From Episyrphus balteatus (taxonomy: Eukaryota > Arthropoda > Insecta > Diptera > Syrphidae), in assembly GCF_945859705.1 (NCBI RefSeq), contig NC_079135.1:108774288-108838287 (forward strand): a stretch of DNA of 64,000 nucleotides, written 5' to 3'. The stretch's first letter is position 1. Every line of letters begins with the position of its first letter. A model generated the notes under the pieces. The model had not been told where the DNA came from. It saw nothing but the letters and a program-made list of their open reading frames with translations, and ran no database searches. A program made the position numbers and the translations under genes. This document shows, one piece after another, positions 60,908-64,000 of this stretch.

Positions 60908-61610
60908 ATCCACATTCTACTTTTTTTTGTCTAATTTTTTGGAATTTCGTTTATTTTTTAATTTTTCAGAAAATTGGTAATTGCATTTTTGTAGTTCTTG
61001 TTTTAAAAAAAATTTATTTCTATCAAAGGCCATCCAAAAGCAGTCTCATGCGACCAAGTTGTGCATTTTATATTTCTACAAGAAAAATAAAACTATTTTT
61101 CGTTGAATTTTTATTTTCTTTCAATTCAAGCAAATACAAAAAAAATGTTATTGCTAAGTTTTTCAGTGAAAAACTTTTCTAACAACCATTTTCTTCGCAA
61201 TTTTGTCGTCGTTATCCATGTTGCTTTTGTTGTTGTAGTTTTTATTTTTGCCAAAAATTTGCTTCTTCTATTCTCTGTTATTTTTTTTTTTCTTCTTAAA
61301 AGAGTTTAGAGAACACACAAAAAAGAATTGAGAACTTTGCCCGAATACATTTGAAACTACTTACAGTCACGGTACACTTTCTTTGAAAATGTTTTTTATT
61401 TTTTACCAAAAAGGAAATTCTTTTCCAACAAATACGAACAAAATACAATTTTATATTACCTATTATTTTGTTCAACTTGTTCGTTTTTTTTTTGGCAAAA
61501 TGCAAGCGGCATAGCACACCACCACCACCATCATTGGAATCCTTTTTCATTTGTTTGATCCTTGTTGTGCGACTGTGAGAGCTATTTTCTGTGTGAGTTT
61601 GGTAATTTAA

Positions 61611-61751
61611 ATGTCTGGAATATTGGAACGCGTTGCTGCAGTATGCTCTGCTCTAAAGCTTGAGGGCAATACAGAGTTGATGCAAGTTATACTCCCTTGC
61701 ACACACTATATAAACTTTTGGTGCGATGTTTCGGTAAAAAATATTTTTTGA
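61611..61751 (+). CDS. Small open frame or possible first coding exon, unknown (copy 2)
   Basis: Same sequence as 59008-59148, shifted by 2603 bases, within the second copy of the tandem duplication. The frame, stop and putative donor are intact in both copies. This carries no information on selection because the duplication is so recent. Confidence 0.3.
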   Translation: MSGILERVAAVCSALKLEGNTELMQVILPCTHYINFWCDVSVKNIF

Positions 61752-62361
61752 AATTATTTGTGTGGGTGTTATTTTGAGTTTGTGTATGATTGTCATCCTT
61801 TCCCAGAATACGTTTTGTATTTTATATGTAGGTTAACATTTTACAATGCGTTAACGATTCTTTTTTTGTTTTTGTCTTTTTTAAATAACAAAACTATTAA
61901 AATTGCTCATGGTTTTGTTCGCTTGTTTTCCTTGAGGCAATGAGTGGAATTATATATTTATATGATGCTAGTTTGGGAACATGGTAATTTGAAAAAAATT
62001 ATGGTTAAGAGTTTTGTAAAGAAGATTAGTTTAGTTGAGATAATATTTTTTTTTTCTACTTTGGTTAAAGGGTTTTTGAAATTATGCTTTTTTTCTGGTG
62101 CTTTATATAGGATATGTATTCGATCATATTTAGGAACACGGTCATCAAATATACTTAAAGAAAAACAAATTTCCCATTTTGACTTACACTTAAGTTGAAT
62201 ATAAAATACTAAAGCAAAAAATTAGGTTTGGAAATATGTATATATTATTATTATTGAAATTGCTATAATACTGTGTAGAGAAAAAGATTCTAGCAATTCT
62301 TTATAGATAAAAGGACAATAAATGGTGACCGAAAGCAGGTTGATTTTTTTATAATTGATTA

Positions 62362-63128
62362 CACTGGCCAACACATACAAATTTTCCAGAGTGTTGTTTA
62401 TCATTGCTTACTAAATTTAGGGTGCTGATTCCGAAAACAACATTAGTTTTTTTCTAGCAGCTCTAGTTCTTGAGTTATTCATACATGAAAAGGCATAGAA
62501 ATTCATACAAATTTTTTTTTTGTTAAATTTGTATTTATTTAAAAAATGGTTTTTATTTTTTATTTTACTTGCTGAACCAAAATACAATACATTCAAAATA
62601 AATTTTTCCAGCTAAACTTTAAAAACGCTTGTAATAATAAAATTTAAAGAAAAAAAAATAGTATGAAATCACCCCAAAATATCAAAATTAAAATATCTAA
62701 AAAACTAGAGGTCCTAGAAAGCAACCAGTGTGATTTTTAAACTTGGTGAGCCCAAATGCAATAGGTTCAACAAAAAATTATCTGGAAAATCTTAACAAAC
62801 ATTTAAAATAAGAATAACTTTACAATTAGTACGAAATTACCCACAAAATGTGGAAAACTTAAATATTTCGAAAAATAGAGCTCCTAGAAATAAATGAATA
62901 TTAAGTTTAATATACATTTTTCTGGAAAATTCGAATAAACGCTCAAAATTAGAAAAACTGAAATTAGTATAAATTGTATAAATATTCCCCAAATATGAAA
63001 TATATTTCAAAAACTAGAGCTGCTAGAAAGAAACCAATATGAATTTTGAGCTTACTGAACCCAAATCTATAAAATTAGATAAAAACCTTTCTGGAAAATT
63101 TTAAAAAGTTGAAAATTGTTGGCCAGTG
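62362..63128. mobile_element. MITE with CACTGGCCAACA ends and TTA target duplication
   Basis: The ends CACTGGCCAACA and TGTTGGCCAGTG are flanked by TTA on both sides (62359-62361 and 63129-63131). A three-base TTA/TAA duplication is the habit of PIF/Harbinger elements. The interior is a set of diverged units of about 150-160 bases around AAAAACTAGAGCTCCTAGAAA, with one inverted copy near 62452. No transposase is present. The left 33 bases of this MITE also occur at 59759-59791, where the tandem-duplication junction cuts it. Confidence 0.8.
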
Positions 63129-63329
63129 TTATTTAATAGATCAAAATATTCCACATACACCACAGTGACCCAACTGATAATAATTTTCCTTGAAATTGAA
63201 AAAGTCTTTTGGGAGAAATTTAGAAATTTAATTAAAAAAAAAAAAAAAACAAAAAAAAATCATGTGTGCAATTCACACGCGGTAGAAGTGAAACCTTAAA
63301 AAATATTTTTTCTAGAAAAAAAAAACCGA
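63129..63329. other. Short spacer with a palindrome and an A-rich tract
   Basis: It contains ATACACCACAGTG at 63155, an A-rich run at 63230-63260 and the palindrome GTGTGCAATTCACAC at 63264-63278 followed by GCGGTAGAAGTGAAACC. The last words look like a dispersed-repeat end, but no partner is seen. Confidence 0.4.
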
Positions 63330-64000
63330 AAATATATAACTTTTTTTTGTTTCATGACATTTAAATCCATTTTTTATGACAACTTACAATAAATTTTATA
63401 TCATCAGAAAGCTTATTGTTTCAGCTCGAAATATTATATATAATATCTACAGTAACCTAATCAGTTTTCGCAAAAAAAGCAAAAAAAATCATTCTTTTTT
63501 CTCTTCTAACACCCTTAAATCCATTTTTTTAAATGACAACCTATAATAAATTTTATATCATGAATTTTATTATTTCATCTTTTAAATGACGCTTCAATCA
63601 TATTTCTATGATGCCTGTAAAAAAAGTAAGAATACCATGTCGAAATTTTAAACTGAGATTACGGTACTTCCTACACTGGTGACTGGTCATCGGCAACAGA
63701 TCTCCACAGGTGTTTTGATGAACTTTTCAAATTTTTCAATTTAAGATTGTGTAACTTGTAGAACGCGTACCGTAATGTGTGGTATATCAATATCAAATGA
63801 AAGGTAATATTATCGGCAAGCGTATTAACGTTAAATCAAATTTGTATGTGCTCTTGATCAAAAGATATAACGTATTTAGTAAAAGATTATATTTTCACCG
63901 TTATCTCAGGATGTTGAATATGAAATTGATTGAAACTTTGTACAATAATAGTTTATTGTATTACCTATCTACAATATAAATTTAATTTATCTAACTATTA
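63330..64000 (-). mobile_element. Partial inverted copy of the CGTGATAACGTC family, cut by window end
   Basis: In reverse complement, 63520-63660 matches 39238-39400 (TTCGACATGGT, then AAAAGATGAAATAATAA/AAAGGTGAAATAATAA, then ATAGGTTGTCA/ACAGGTTGTCA), and 63770-63870 matches 39090-39200 (TTTTGAACAAGAGC/TTTTGATCAAGAGC). Neither inverted end is visible; one would lie beyond the window. Confidence 0.6.

Larger units (their letters stand above)
57190..62394. repeat. 2.6-kb tandem duplication, nearly identical copies
   Basis: 57190-59791 and 59792-62394 are direct copies. The differences seen are one extra T in a run (T10 near 58679, T11 near 61281) and one substitution (C at 59742, A near 62343). 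The junction joins CCAGAGTGT, which is 30-odd bases into the MITE at 62362, to AGATATATTC. There is essentially no microhomology. Each copy contains a hAT-like MITE and a small open frame. Such identity means a very recent event or an assembly duplicate. Confidence 0.95.

Overview
This window looks like intergenic or intronic DNA from a large, AT-rich, repeat-filled insect genome, most likely a fly. The reasons are the base composition, long A and T runs, the absence of long open reading frames, spliceable fragments with GT/AG borders, and a mobile-element set typical of insects: a Helitron ending in CTAG behind a hairpin, hAT-like and pogo-like elements, Foldback-like elements and a tRNA-derived SINE head. 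No prokaryotic operons, rRNA genes, intact tRNA genes or CRISPR arrays were seen. The species assignment is inference.

Layout. 1-1250 is a long near-perfect inverted repeat. 3711-3837 (minus) is the best host-gene candidate: a short terminal coding exon with an acceptor and a stop. 7070-12608 is the most interesting object: two large arrays of about 20-bp palindromic units (TTTATTG-n4-CAATAAA type) with related outer ends, enclosing a spliced, frameshifted gene (about 9233-10973) of a widespread but uncharacterised protein family. A perfect 409-bp tandem duplication follows (12712-13529). 17854-30291 holds two copies of an inverted-repeat element with TA target sites (the second split by a pogo-like element), a tRNA-derived SINE, an 8-bp-TSD hAT-like foldback MITE, and another pogo-like element with a decayed helix-turn-helix.

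34721-53581 holds two Foldback-like elements with 9-bp target duplications and 15-bp internal repeats, a 1.6-kb element with CGTGATAACGTC ends, and a 3.3-kb Helitron (42670-46007). The Helitron contains a minisatellite, a hAT-like MITE and a foldback MITE, and is joined head-to-tail to a second, hairpin-less Helitron remnant. Several copies of a dispersed repeat with Helentron/DINE-1-like traits occur at 24.7, 46.8, 47.5, 52.4 and 55.8 kb.

57190-62394 is a nearly identical 2.6-kb tandem duplication carrying a hAT-like MITE and a small open frame. It is followed by a TTA-flanked MITE and an inverted partial copy of the CGTGATAACGTC family running off the window end.

Apart from the 3711-3837 exon, and perhaps fragments at 13.8 kb and 59.0/61.6 kb, no working host genes are visible. 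Most of the window is the product of repeated insertion, nesting, inversion and local duplication. Coordinates of old repeats are approximate; those with target duplications were read base by base.
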